Assembly: GCA_012032555.1 (NCBI GenBank)
Contig: JAAUSR010000024.1
Coordinates: 1-63,538, forward strand
DNA length: 63,538 nt
Direction: 5' to 3'
Source: Thioploca sp.
GTDB lineage: Bacteria; Pseudomonadota; Gammaproteobacteria; Beggiatoales; Beggiatoaceae
Shown: positions 9,621-18,180 of the stretch, piece by piece
Layout of the letters: each line of letters begins with the position of its first letter
Position numbering within the stretch: the first letter of the stretch is position 1
Notes under the pieces: generated by a model
Told to the model about the DNA's origin: nothing
Seen by the model: only the letters and a program-made list of their open reading frames with translations
Database searches by the model: none
Program-made: the position numbers and the translations under genes

Positions 9621-12600
9621 ATGAAATTATACTTCAAAAAAATAGTGTCAGTGACAGCTGATACCAACTTAATGACAAGATTATCTACGGGAGGATCATT
9701 TTTTAAACAACGCTATCCCTTGTTATTACTATGTTTGGGAATCGTTTTCAATTTGACTTGGCTACCTCGCGTACTAGCTGCCACTGATTGCACACAGGTC
9801 ACTGAAATTCCACAACTTGAATGTGAAGCTTTGATTGCGCTTTATGACAGTACTAATGGTCCAAATTGGAAAGATAGTAGTTTTAATAATTGGAAGGTGA
9901 CAAATACACCGTGTAGTTGGAGAGGTGTTGGTTGTCATGCTGGGCATGTCAAAAGACTTGATCGTCCTAATGGAGGATTGATTGGTACTATTCCAAGCGA
10001 GTTGGAAAACCTGAGCCAGTTGCAGTCGCTCAAATTGCCAAGCAACCAACTGCTTGGCACTATTCCAAGCGAGTTGGGGAATTTAAACCAGTTGTTGTGG
10101 CTCGAGTTGGACCGTAACCAACTGAGCGGCTCAATTCCGAGTGAGTTGGGAAATTTGAGCCAATTATGGGAACTCAATTTGTTTAATAATCAACTGAGCG
10201 GTTTTGTTCCAAGTGAATTAGGAAATTTGAATCGATTGCAGAAACTCTCTTTGTTCGGCAATCAACTAAGCGGTTCTATTCCAAGTGAGTTAGGAAATCT
10301 GAGCCAATTAGGGTGGCTCAGTTTATACGATAACCAACTGAGCGGTTCTATTCCAAGCGAGTTGGGATATCTAAGCCAATTACGGGAACTCCATTTATTC
10401 GATAACCAACTAAGCGGCTCTATCCCGAGCGAATTAAAGAATTTGAGCAAGCTAATTCGGCTTAATTTGTGTGACAACCAGCTAAGCGGCTCTATCCCGA
10501 GCGAATTGGGAAATCTAATGATAGTAGAACTCTCTTTGTGCAATAACCAGTTAAGCGGCTCTATTCCGAGCGAATTGGGAAATCTAAGCAGATTGTTAAA
10601 ACTTAATTTGAGTCACAACCAACTGAGCGGTACTATCCCGAGTGAGTTGGGAAATCTGAGCCGGTTAAGCCAATTATATTTGGACCACAATCAATTAAGC
10701 GGATATATTCCATCTTCATTGAGTCTTCTTAGGAGGAATATGAATTTAGATTTAGGTTACAATTATTTAACCGTTTCTGACCCCCAACTCATTAGTTTCC
10801 TTAATTGGACAGATTCCGACTGGGCCGAAACACAAGGCTTACCAATCATCGAATGTGGCAACGAAGGAAGTGTAAATATTAATCCATTCACGCTAGATTT
10901 TGGCAGTGAAGCTGTGGGTCATTCCAACTCCTTAACAATTAATACTCGCTCTCAAGGTTGTGGAGATCTGCAAGTAGATACTATTGAATTCACTGGAAAT
11001 CATGCCGATGAATTTACCGCAAAAAATAAAGATTGCCAGGAAGGCGAATCTCAAGGCCAAACCTTTTCTTCCTGTCAATTTACTTTAGTATTTTTCCCAA
11101 CCTCGGCGGGAATTAAAGAAGCTATTTTGAACTTTACCTTTAACGATGATAGTGTAATAGCTGACCCCATGCAGCTACTAGCTACAGCGGTTGATCCGGC
11201 TCAGCCAAATCTGGCGGTTTCTCCAATGAGCCACGATTTTGGCACGATAACTCTTGGCAGAGGTCCCTTTGATTCTCAAACCTTTACTCTCACCAATACT
11301 GGTAATGTGAACCTTAAGTTCGAGACCATTGCTTTGACTGGCACCGCTGCGGCTGAATTCTCCAAAAACGATGATTGTTCCCATAAGCAGTTTTTGCGAC
11401 CAGATGAACAATGTCAGATTTATATACAATTCATGCCCTTATCTTTGGGTGAAAAGCCAGCTAATTTACATCTGACTTTCCTCAATGGTTTGGAACAAAA
11501 TATCCCCCTGAACGGGACTGTAACTGAACCGGGAGATTGTTCGGAGGCAAATATTACCATCACTTCAGTTGGGAGTGGTGCTTGGGATTCGAGTGCGACT
11601 TGGAATAGCGGCACGTTCCCGACTACCAGTGACGTGGTGCAAATTAATAGTGGTCATACCATCACCGCTATACCTTTTGCTCAAGTGCGAGCATTGTGCA
11701 TTGAAATGGGCGGACGTTTAGAAAGCCTAGATAATCAAGGTACCCGTTTAGAAATTCAAGCGACGGATTACCTACAAAATAAGGGAACTATCCTCGGCAA
11801 AGATGGTCTAAGCGAAACGACGCCTTGTTCCAATCCCACCGAGGTAGGCAACGAATCATGTGCTTATCCGGGTGCCAGTGTCATCTTGAAAGTTGGAACC
11901 GCGATTCAACAGCATGACAAAGCTGGCGACCAATGGTGGTATGCTTATCAATCCGGTGGCCCGATTTTTAATACCGGTGAAATCCACGGCGGTCAAGGTG
12001 GCAATGGTTCTCAATATGCTGCGGCTGGCGGTGATGTCATTGTTTTGGGTCGTGATACTACCAATACTGGTCGAATTCAAGCTGGTAATGGCGGTCATCT
12101 CACTGGTACTGGTAGCGGCACTGCTGGTCAAGGCGGTTTAACTCAAATCTGGGGAAAACTCGGTGGTCCCGGTCATTTGTATAATCAAAATGGTGCGCAA
12201 GCGCTAGCTGGTCAGGGTGGCGACTGTAATCCGAGTGCGACGGAACCACAACAAGGTGGTCGTGGTGGGAATCTGTGGTTAGTTTCCTTACCCGATGTTC
12301 ATCTCAGTGGCGGACAACATACGGCTGGTCATGGCGGAATTAACTGCATTCCCAGCGGTGGTCGCAATGGCGATGATGGTTGGGTCCGAATTGAACCGAA
12401 TCTCATTGACTTATCAACCGCAGCTACTCAAGTTAGCGGTGGTGATGTTGCGATTTATGGTGGCGAAAACTTTTTACTCGATCTGACCAACCTCAGTGGT
12501 ACCGTCATCACCGCTACTGGTGATATCACGCTAGCGGTTGGTAAAGGTGGTCTGATTGATCTGAGTGGCTCCACCGGCACGATTCTACAAGCCGACGGTC

Positions 12601-13955
12601 AAGTACAACTGTTTGCTGATACGATTGTACTTGATGAAGACGTCTTACTTGCCGATCTCATTCAAGCCACTGATATTGTAGTTGGCCCCAATAAAATCCG
12701 GCGTGAAGTATCTTTAACCGGTGCTGGCAAAGTCATCGGTAAACCAGAAGTAACTTTACCGGTGAACTTAACTTTGGCTAATAATGGTACCGAATCAGAT
12801 ACTTATACATTAAGCGTAACTGATACTGCCGGTTGGACGTTAAATGGATTACCGGCAACGGTCGAACTGGATGGGTTGAATAGCATTGATTTGGTACTCA
12901 ACGTGACCTTACCGGCAACGCGTGGTGCGACTGATGTTATCACCCTCACTGCTACCTCAGCGGCTGACGCCGAGGTTAAATCGACTACCTCGTTGTATGT
13001 TGCGGTTGCGGAACTAACTTACACATTATCTGGTACTATCCAAAATCAATTGGGTCATCCTCTCCCAAACCTCACCGCAGAGATAGCTGATAAAACCGGG
13101 GTTACCGATGCACAGGGTCGGTTTGAAATAATAGGTTTATTACCTGGTGATTATACGTTAACCATCAGCAACCCTGATCGTCAGTTAGCGACTCAAGCGC
13201 TAACTCTCACCGGCACTAATTCCACTATTGAAATGGAGATAGCGCTTGATATGGTACTAAATCCGGCATCATGTCAACTTTATGCGGTCAATGATGGGCA
13301 ACTCAATGATTCACAATTTTTTACCATCAGCTTAGATGAAACTCATGCAATCAACGAATTAGGACCATTGTACCCTGGACATGATATTGAAGCTCTAGCG
13401 ATTGATCCCCAAACCGATCTAATCTATGCCGCTTCGGGTAATGATGTTAGTGGCGATAATCCCAAGGGATATCTTTATCTCGTCGATGGTGAAACTGGTG
13501 AACTGTTCCCCGTTGGCAGTACTGGCTTTGAAGAAATTGGCGATTTAAGCTTTAGTCCCGACGGTACCTTGTGGGCTTGGGCAAAAGGGGCTGGCTTGAT
13601 AACGATTGACACGATTACCGGGGTTGGGACGATAGACACGCCCTCGAATCTTTTAGTAGAAGGACTTACCTTAACTCCAGCAGGCTCGTTCTTTGGGGCC
13701 GTTCAAACCAAACTCTGGCGATATGACCAAGAAACCAATACGTTAGCGGTAGCTTGTCCCAACTTGCTTGGCGAAACCGAAGCTTTAGAAACGATAGCAG
13801 ATGGTTGGTTGTTGGTTGGTACTCACCAAGTGCCTTTTGGTTGGTACGTCTTAAATACGCTAACCTGTGAACTCATTTTGGTTGGGGAAACACTGAGTAA
13901 TCAGTTTCGAGATGTGGAAGGTATCGCCATGCCGGTAGCAGCTTGTGCGCAATGA
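9621..13955 (+). CDS. Giant secreted leucine-rich-repeat multidomain protein
   Basis: A 1,444-residue protein; this ATG is chosen because CTGGAGGA lies 8-14 bp upstream. A long signal region ends near LAATDC (about residue 53). Residues 58-105 form a plant-type LRR cap (EALIALYDSTNGPNW... PCSWRGVGC). About twelve 24-residue LRRs of the type LSGSIPSELGNLSQL follow (about 113-390). Then come two ASPM/SPD-2/hydin-like 'choice-of-anchor D' beta domains (about 415-645), a G8-like start (about 650-690), a glycine-rich beta-helix-like section, a NEW3-like domain (about 1045-1125), a carboxypeptidase-regulatory-like domain (about 1130-1205) and a C-terminal beta-propeller-like region. It is probably a cell-surface or exported adhesin. 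There is no catalytic motif. Confidence 0.8.
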   Translation: MKLYFKKIVSVTADTNLMTRLSTGGSFFKQRYPLLLLCLGIVFNLTWLPRVLAATDCTQVTEIPQLECEALIALYDSTNGPNWKDSSFNNWKVTNTPCSWRGVGCHAGHVKRLDRPNGGLIGTIPSELENLSQLQSLKLPSNQLLGTIPSELGNLNQLLWLELDRNQLSGSIPSELGNLSQLWELNLFNNQLSGFVPSELGNLNRLQKLSLFGNQLSGSIPSELGNLSQLGWLSLYDNQLSGSIPSELGYLSQLRELHLFDNQLSGSIPSELKNLSKLIRLNLCDNQLSGSIPSELGNLMIVELSLCNNQLSGSIPSELGNLSRLLKLNLSHNQLSGTIPSELGNLSRLSQLYLDHNQLSGYIPSSLSLLRRNMNLDLGYNYLTVSDPQLISFLNWTDSDWAETQGLPIIECGNEGSVNINPFTLDFGSEAVGHSNSLTINTRSQGCGDLQVDTIEFTGNHADEFTAKNKDCQEGESQGQTFSSCQFTLVFFPTSAGIKEAILNFTFNDDSVIADPMQLLATAVDPAQPNLAVSPMSHDFGTITLGRGPFDSQTFTLTNTGNVNLKFETIALTGTAAAEFSKNDDCSHKQFLRPDEQCQIYIQFMPLSLGEKPANLHLTFLNGLEQNIPLNGTVTEPGDCSEANITITSVGSGAWDSSATWNSGTFPTTSDVVQINSGHTITAIPFAQVRALCIEMGGRLESLDNQGTRLEIQATDYLQNKGTILGKDGLSETTPCSNPTEVGNESCAYPGASVILKVGTAIQQHDKAGDQWWYAYQSGGPIFNTGEIHGGQGGNGSQYAAAGGDVIVLGRDTTNTGRIQAGNGGHLTGTGSGTAGQGGLTQIWGKLGGPGHLYNQNGAQALAGQGGDCNPSATEPQQGGRGGNLWLVSLPDVHLSGGQHTAGHGGINCIPSGGRNGDDGWVRIEPNLIDLSTAATQVSGGDVAIYGGENFLLDLTNLSGTVITATGDITLAVGKGGLIDLSGSTGTILQADGQVQLFADTIVLDEDVLLADLIQATDIVVGPNKIRREVSLTGAGKVIGKPEVTLPVNLTLANNGTESDTYTLSVTDTAGWTLNGLPATVELDGLNSIDLVLNVTLPATRGATDVITLTATSAADAEVKSTTSLYVAVAELTYTLSGTIQNQLGHPLPNLTAEIADKTGVTDAQGRFEIIGLLPGDYTLTISNPDRQLATQALTLTGTNSTIEMEIALDMVLNPASCQLYAVNDGQLNDSQFFTISLDETHAINELGPLYPGHDIEALAIDPQTDLIYAASGNDVSGDNPKGYLYLVDGETGELFPVGSTGFEEIGDLSFSPDGTLWAWAKGAGLITIDTITGVGTIDTPSNLLVEGLTLTPAGSFFGAVQTKLWRYDQETNTLAVACPNLLGETEALETIADGWLLVGTHQVPFGWYVLNTLTCELILVGETLSNQFRDVEGIAMPVAACAQ

Positions 13956-14035
13956 TAGGAAGTAATTCGGTTAGAACAGCCAATTTGGGTGTGCATCGCC
14001 CGCATCCCCCCGGTGATCAAAATGAATGTTCATCA

Positions 14036-14206
14036 GGTAGGGTGTGTCAAATCGCAACGTTGCACACCAGGTCCCCAATGCCATTAAGTTAAGAACCAAT
14101 TCCTTTCTCCCAAAGCGAGGTAGGGTGCGTTAGCAAAGTGTAATCCATCATTTGGAAAAAAGAATCGGTGCGTTACAGCGCAAAAATGCACCTAATACAC
14201 CCTACT
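14036..14206. repeat. Composite intergenic repeat containing an IS4-end-like sequence
   Basis: The segment opens with AGGTAGGGTGTGTC and closes with CACCTAATACACCCTACT, a loose inverted pair of a 'gcgttacagcg... caccctac' repeat. Inside it at 14078-14098 lies AATGCCATTAAGTTAAG, the same terminal sequence as the IS4-family element at 61923-63320, without a matching second end nearby. A related end (CACCTAACACACC) is the insertion target of the element at 42563. Confidence 0.5.
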
Positions 14207-14494
14207 GATTGAATTTCTACGTATAAACCAGCCAGCTAAGGTGGGAAAAAGCGAAGGCTTGCCCACCATCATATCATTTAGAGTACCGGTGCCAAGCGCA
14301 GCGACATTTTTGGACGCAAATAATAACCGTGGCATCAATACCAACCGTTAAATAAGGAATACAAGCTTGTAATAATCTTTGGTGACTAGGGCGAGTATCT
14401 AATTGTGCAATCATGACGGTGCCTCTAACTTCACTTACTATCACTTCATTTTTTGTTGTAACATTAATTTTTTAATTACCAACTCAACTAAATA
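14207..14494. other. Intergenic with REP-like motif and a possible 46-codon frame
   Basis: Contains GTGGGAAAAAGCGAAGGCTTGCCCACC at 14241-14267, similar to a motif in the repeat at 60776-60899. On the minus strand a 46-codon frame (14274-14414, MIAQLDTRPSHQRLLQ...) is open; it could be the start of a gene truncated by the repeat, but I recognise no family and do not call it. Confidence 0.3.
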
Positions 14495-14899
14495 ATGAAA
14501 ATACAACTTCTTTTTCGGCAAATGGCTATTTGGGCCATTAATGGTTATCAGTGCTACCTTTCTCCTTACAAAGGCTTTCGTTGTGCTTATGCTCAAGTTT
14601 ATGGTGATTTGAGTTGTTCCGTTTATGGTAAACTGGTTATACAACAATATGGGTTAAGGAAGGGGATTAAGTTACTTAATAACCGATTTCAAGCTTGTCA
14701 TGAAGCGATGCTTATTCTTAAAATCAAAGCCGATCAATATTCAGATAATTGTAGTGAAACTTGCGGAAGAAAAATGGGATATTGTGGCCACAATTGTGGA
14801 GATATAAGCCATTCTTGTGGAAGCCATTGTGGTAGTCAGGCAACCGATGTTTGTATCAATTTTAGTGGCGGTTTTATCCAAGGCTGTTGTGGGGGGTAG
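14495..14899 (+). CDS. YidD-like membrane protein insertion factor with Cys-rich tail
   Basis: A 134-residue protein. The first 75 residues fit the YidD family: an amphipathic N-terminal helix, NGYQCYLSPYKGFRC, then YGKLVIQQYGLRKGIKLLNNRFQACHEA, matching the 'Y-Q-x-x-I-S-P-x-K-G...C-S-x-Y-a...G-x-x-k-G...R-x-x-x-C-H' pattern. YidD proteins sit at the inner membrane and help YidC insert proteins. The last 50 residues hold nine cysteines and several His in C-x3-C and H-x-C-G spacing, which is not part of classical YidD and could bind metal or form disulfides. It is not next to rnpA or yidC, so it is a stand-alone paralogue. It converges with the gspA-like gene, with 2 bp between stops. Confidence 0.7.
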   Translation: MKIQLLFRQMAIWAINGYQCYLSPYKGFRCAYAQVYGDLSCSVYGKLVIQQYGLRKGIKLLNNRFQACHEAMLILKIKADQYSDNCSETCGRKMGYCGHNCGDISHSCGSHCGSQATDVCINFSGGFIQGCCGG

Positions 14900-14901
14900 C
14901 T

Positions 14902-16599
14902 TTAAGGAGATGATAGGGTTTCTACTAATCCAGAAACCGGCGTAGACCAGAGAACTGGAGCTTGAGCAGAAAGTGCCTGTAATGCTAATAGAGTTTGTTC
15001 ACCAACGATGCCATCAGGAGATAATTGATGTTGACGTTGAAAGGCAATAACCCTTTGTTTAAGTGCTTGGTCAAATCGCGGTGAAGGAATTTTCGGTTCA
15101 CTGCGTACGCCTTCAATAATATCCAAACGTTTCCTAACCCAAATAACTGCTTCATTAACAATACCAGTTTTAATAACGGGTATCGGTAATAGGGGTGGTT
15201 TCCACAAAAGTAAAAATTGTCCTAGCCAATACTCATTCAATTGATCGAGCGTAAACTCAAAGAGTTGTCCAGAAAAATCTAAAGTGGCTATCTTATCTTG
15301 TAAGTGACTGACGACAACATGATGCTGAGTCCCATTATCGGTTACTAATTCAATGACAGTCGGTTTATTGAAGTAACGGATATCTTCCCAAGTTCCGGTT
15401 CTTAACAAACAAGCGAGTCCCTGTGTTGCCGCTCGTTGACAGGCTTTCTCTCCGGTTAAACTCATATAATCTAGATTCCAATACTTAAATAGAGTAATAA
15501 AAGCGGCCTGAGTATTATTGGGTGTGGTTGCCGATTGTAGTAACTCCAATAGAGTGGGTGGTGGTGGGGGGGTAGGCAATGGTGATATTGATACCGGTAA
15601 TTTTGCAACGGCAGCAATTTCCGCCGGTGTAGTAGAAGCGAGTGCGTTAGATTGCGGATCAGGAACAGTTTGAGCCGCTAACGAAGAAAAATGAGTACGC
15701 CACCATATCACACTTCCCACTAAGACGACCAAGGCAGTGACAATACCTATACCAATTAACCAGCCCAAAGTAGTTGATTGGTTATTAATATTCTCACCTC
15801 GAACTTCCTGTACGGCTTTACGCACAATAGGAACATCTACTTGAGTATTATTATTAACGTATCCACCTAACAAGGCTCGATCACAAATAATGTTAATTAA
15901 ACGTGGTACACCATTGGAGTATCGATAAACAACCCGCATCGCCGATGAAGTAAACAAAGGCTCACGTGCACCACTGACTGCTAAGCGATGATTGATGTAA
16001 GCTTGAGTATCTTTTAAAGACAGCGGTAATAAATGATAACGTGCGGTAATTCGCTGAGCTAATTGACGCAAATTATTTCGTTTTAATAGGGTGTTTAATT
16101 CTGGTTGCCCAACTAAAATAATTTGCAATAACTTATTGTTAGCCGTTTCTAGATTAGTTAACAACCGAACTTGTTCTAACACTTCTGTAGATAGATTTTG
16201 CGCTTCGTCGAGAATCAATACCGTACGCCGACCAACGGCATGGGCTGTGAGCAAATAACTATTAAGTACATCAATATAGTCTTTGTGGGTAAGCGTTAGT
16301 GGATCGTAGCTGATTCTTAATTCGTCAAATAAAGCCGCTAATAACTCCATTGACGATACCCGCGGATTAAGTAATAAGGCCACGTCTACTGTATCGGGTA
16401 ATTGTTCTATTAAACATCGGCAAAGTGTGGTCTTACCGGTACCCACTTCACCAGTCAATAATACAAAACCCGGCCCTTCATTAACGCCATATAACAGATG
16501 TGCTAATGCTTCCCGATGGCGTCCACTTAAATAAAGGTAATGGGGATCAGGTGTGATAGAAAACGGTGCAGCATTTAACTTAAAATGTGCTGTATACAT
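14902..16599 (-). CDS. gspA: GspA/ExeA-type AAA ATPase with peptidoglycan-binding domain
   Basis: A 565-residue inner-membrane protein. Residues 1-270 are an AAA+ ATPase opening with MYTAHFKLNAAPFSITPDP, Walker A GEVGTGKTT and Walker B RTVLILDEAQNL. One transmembrane segment lies at about 277-300. The periplasmic part has a Pro-rich linker, a C39-peptidase-like region lacking an obvious catalytic Cys (about 345-450) and a C-terminal peptidoglycan-binding domain (FDQALKQRVIAFQRQHQLSPDG). Family members (ExeA) remodel peptidoglycan so that the type II secretin can assemble. No gspB or secretin gene adjoins it. The nearest upstream gene is the tRNA-Leu 61 bp away. Confidence 0.85.
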   Translation of the reverse strand: MYTAHFKLNAAPFSITPDPHYLYLSGRHREALAHLLYGVNEGPGFVLLTGEVGTGKTTLCRCLIEQLPDTVDVALLLNPRVSSMELLAALFDELRISYDPLTLTHKDYIDVLNSYLLTAHAVGRRTVLILDEAQNLSTEVLEQVRLLTNLETANNKLLQIILVGQPELNTLLKRNNLRQLAQRITARYHLLPLSLKDTQAYINHRLAVSGAREPLFTSSAMRVVYRYSNGVPRLINIICDRALLGGYVNNNTQVDVPIVRKAVQEVRGENINNQSTTLGWLIGIGIVTALVVLVGSVIWWRTHFSSLAAQTVPDPQSNALASTTPAEIAAVAKLPVSISPLPTPPPPPTLLELLQSATTPNNTQAAFITLFKYWNLDYMSLTGEKACQRAATQGLACLLRTGTWEDIRYFNKPTVIELVTDNGTQHHVVVSHLQDKIATLDFSGQLFEFTLDQLNEYWLGQFLLLWKPPLLPIPVIKTGIVNEAVIWVRKRLDIIEGVRSEPKIPSPRFDQALKQRVIAFQRQHQLSPDGIVGEQTLLALQALSAQAPVLWSTPVSGLVETLSSP

Positions 16600-16660
16600 G
16601 GAAATTTATTGACCGTTATTGATCTATCGTCCCTATTAAAGATAAAATCGGAAGGATATA

Positions 16661-16980
16661 TGGTGCCCGAGACCGGACTCGAACCGGTACGGTTTATAAA
16701 ACCGAGGGATTTTCTTACCAGCTACAGCTTTCGCTGCCACCTTTTTATTTTTTAAGGTGTTTGTGGTCTGGACCCTATCTTTGCCTTTTACTTAATTTAA
16801 GCAGTCAGGCAGGAGCCGTATGGTCTCTACACTTTCTTAGTGCTAAATTAGCACTGAGCTTAGCTCGGTATTGCCATTTAACAGGTTTCACCGAATTAGA
16901 CTCCATTCACTTTAAGATTTCGCCTAAAGTGCTCAATTTAACTTAAGTCCCTTGCGTCTACCAAATTCCGCCACCCGGGC
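16661..16980 (-). tRNA. tRNA-Leu(UAA), interrupted by a group I intron
   Basis: The exons are 16945-16980 and 16661-16713 on the minus strand. Joined, they give a complete class II tRNA-Leu with acceptor stem GCCCGGG/CTCGGGC, anticodon loop CUUAAAA (anticodon UAA), a long variable arm (CTCGGTTTTATAAACCG) and an encoded CCA. The intron lies after the first anticodon base (U34), the same place as in cyanobacterial and plastid tRNA-Leu(UAA) genes. tRNA-Cys and tRNA-Gly lie upstream on the same strand. Confidence 0.9.
16714..16944 (-). ncRNA. Group I self-splicing intron (231 nt) in tRNA-Leu(UAA)
   Basis: The intron follows exon ...GGGACTT and ends with G before AAAATCCC, giving the U at the 5' splice site and the terminal G required of group I introns. 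Core elements read, in order on the RNA strand: AATTGAGC (P), AATACCGAGCTAAG (Q), AAGTGTAGAGACCATACGGC (R) and AAGATAGGGTCC (S). The exon CUU can pair with GAG in the internal guide to form P1 with a U-G pair. It contains no open reading frame for a homing endonuclease. The core resembles the cyanobacterial tRNA-Leu (IC3-type) introns. Confidence 0.88.
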
Positions 16981-17028
16981 ACTAAAGACTACACGCTTGA
17001 TACTATAGCAAACTGGTAAAACGGGCCA

Positions 17029-17103
17029 TGGAGGCTGAGGCCGGATTTGAACCGACGTGAAACGAATTTGCAATCCGCTGCATAGCCACTCTGCCACTCA
17101 GCC
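17029..17103 (-). tRNA. tRNA-Cys(GCA)
   Basis: On the minus strand the sequence starts GGCTGAGTGGCAGAG, has the anticodon loop TTGCAAA, the T-arm GGTTCAAATCC and ends CTCAGCC-T-CCA. Acceptor and anticodon stems pair, and CCA is encoded. It lies between tRNA-Gly and tRNA-Leu; the three are probably co-transcribed. Confidence 0.93.
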
Positions 17104-17163
17104 TAAACCAACTACTTACATTGTTTACTGGTTACTTTTAATATATCAGAAAAAAATCAAGAT

Positions 17164-17239
<76 letters not shown>

Positions 17240-17857
17240 TTTTGGAAAGATTGCTATTTTAACTAATTTAAATAGGGTGTCAAGGGGGGACAACTGAATT
17301 CTTAAGTTCAATCTGACTTATTGTTGAAATAAGATTTTGTTCTTAAGTTTTACAACCCTTATTTTTCTTTTCACATTATCTAACGAACAAACAATGGCGC
17401 TATAATAACTAAATTCAGTTTCGTTGACAAGTGTTTTTGTTGAAAATTTATTTAATAGTGTGTTGGTAAACACCAAAAATTGCCAATTAAAATTGATTGA
17501 AGCATTTTTAGTTAAGTTAATGTGGGTAAAACAGATTTTCTAAGTCAAAAACGCTTTTATTCTATCAAAAAGAAATATCTAGTCAATTCTTTGAAGTCGA
17601 TACACATACAGAAATTGATATGGTTATGATAATATTTCTGTTATTTTAATAATGAGATGATGATAATACTGAGCGATTAAGAGAGTGATATCGCTTTTTT
17701 ATCAGGGGGATGAGGGTAGATAGCCCGTGATTGTTAACAATATTATTGGAGCATGACCAATGCGGGATATAAGAACCACCTTCATTTATTGTGATACTTG
17801 TTCCTGTTTATATGGTAAAAGAAATATTAAGAACAGCTTGTTTGATAGGAAATCATT
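17240..17857. other. Intergenic, no gene seen
   Basis: About 620 bp of AT-rich sequence between the tRNA cluster and the DUF4160 gene. It must hold the promoter of the leftward tRNA transcript and that of the rightward DUF4160 gene. A weak ribosome site precedes 17858. I see no coding frame or RNA structure that I can support. Confidence 0.4.
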
Positions 17858-18136
17858 ATGAAGCGTAAAATCCCCATTACACTCAGTCGATTTTTTGGGG
17901 TTATCATTTCAATGCATTATAATGATTCATCTCCTCCACCTCATTTTCATGTTCATTATGATAATCAAAATGCGATTATTGATATTCAATCCTTAACTAT
18001 CTTGCAAGGAAATTTGACGCCTCGATTACGTGGATTAATTACTGAATGGGCTGCTCTTCATCAAAACGAGTTATTCCGGAATTGGGAACTCGTCCAAAAA
18101 AATGCGCCTTTAGAGAAAATAAGACCACTCGAATAA
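17858..18136 (+). CDS. DUF4160 family protein
   Basis: A 92-residue protein with the DUF4160 signature: an N-terminal strand ending in FGVIISMHYNDSSPPPHFHVHY (key residues Pro-Pro-His-Phe-His), then RLRGLITEWAALHQNEL and a final 'W-x-x-x' helix. The family is small and often encoded next to DUF2442 proteins, a pairing that looks toxin-antitoxin-like; no DUF2442 gene is seen here. Function unknown. Confidence 0.75.
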   Translation: MKRKIPITLSRFFGVIISMHYNDSSPPPHFHVHYDNQNAIIDIQSLTILQGNLTPRLRGLITEWAALHQNELFRNWELVQKNAPLEKIRPLE

Positions 18137-18180
18137 TTATGGTTTTATACTGGATGCTTTATTTGTTATGGGTACTTGAG

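Noticed and set aside
9935-10543. Minus-strand frames with repeated 'NSLGIEPLSWL' units
   Set aside because: They are antisense shadows of the 72-bp LRR repeats of the plus-strand gene.
10000-10730. Possible CRISPR or minisatellite from regular 72-bp repeats
   Set aside because: The units are in frame and encode LRRs with conserved Leu and Asn positions.
14274-14414. 46-codon minus-strand frame
   Set aside because: No family match, no clear ribosome site, and its end lies in a repeat; mentioned only in the intergenic entry.
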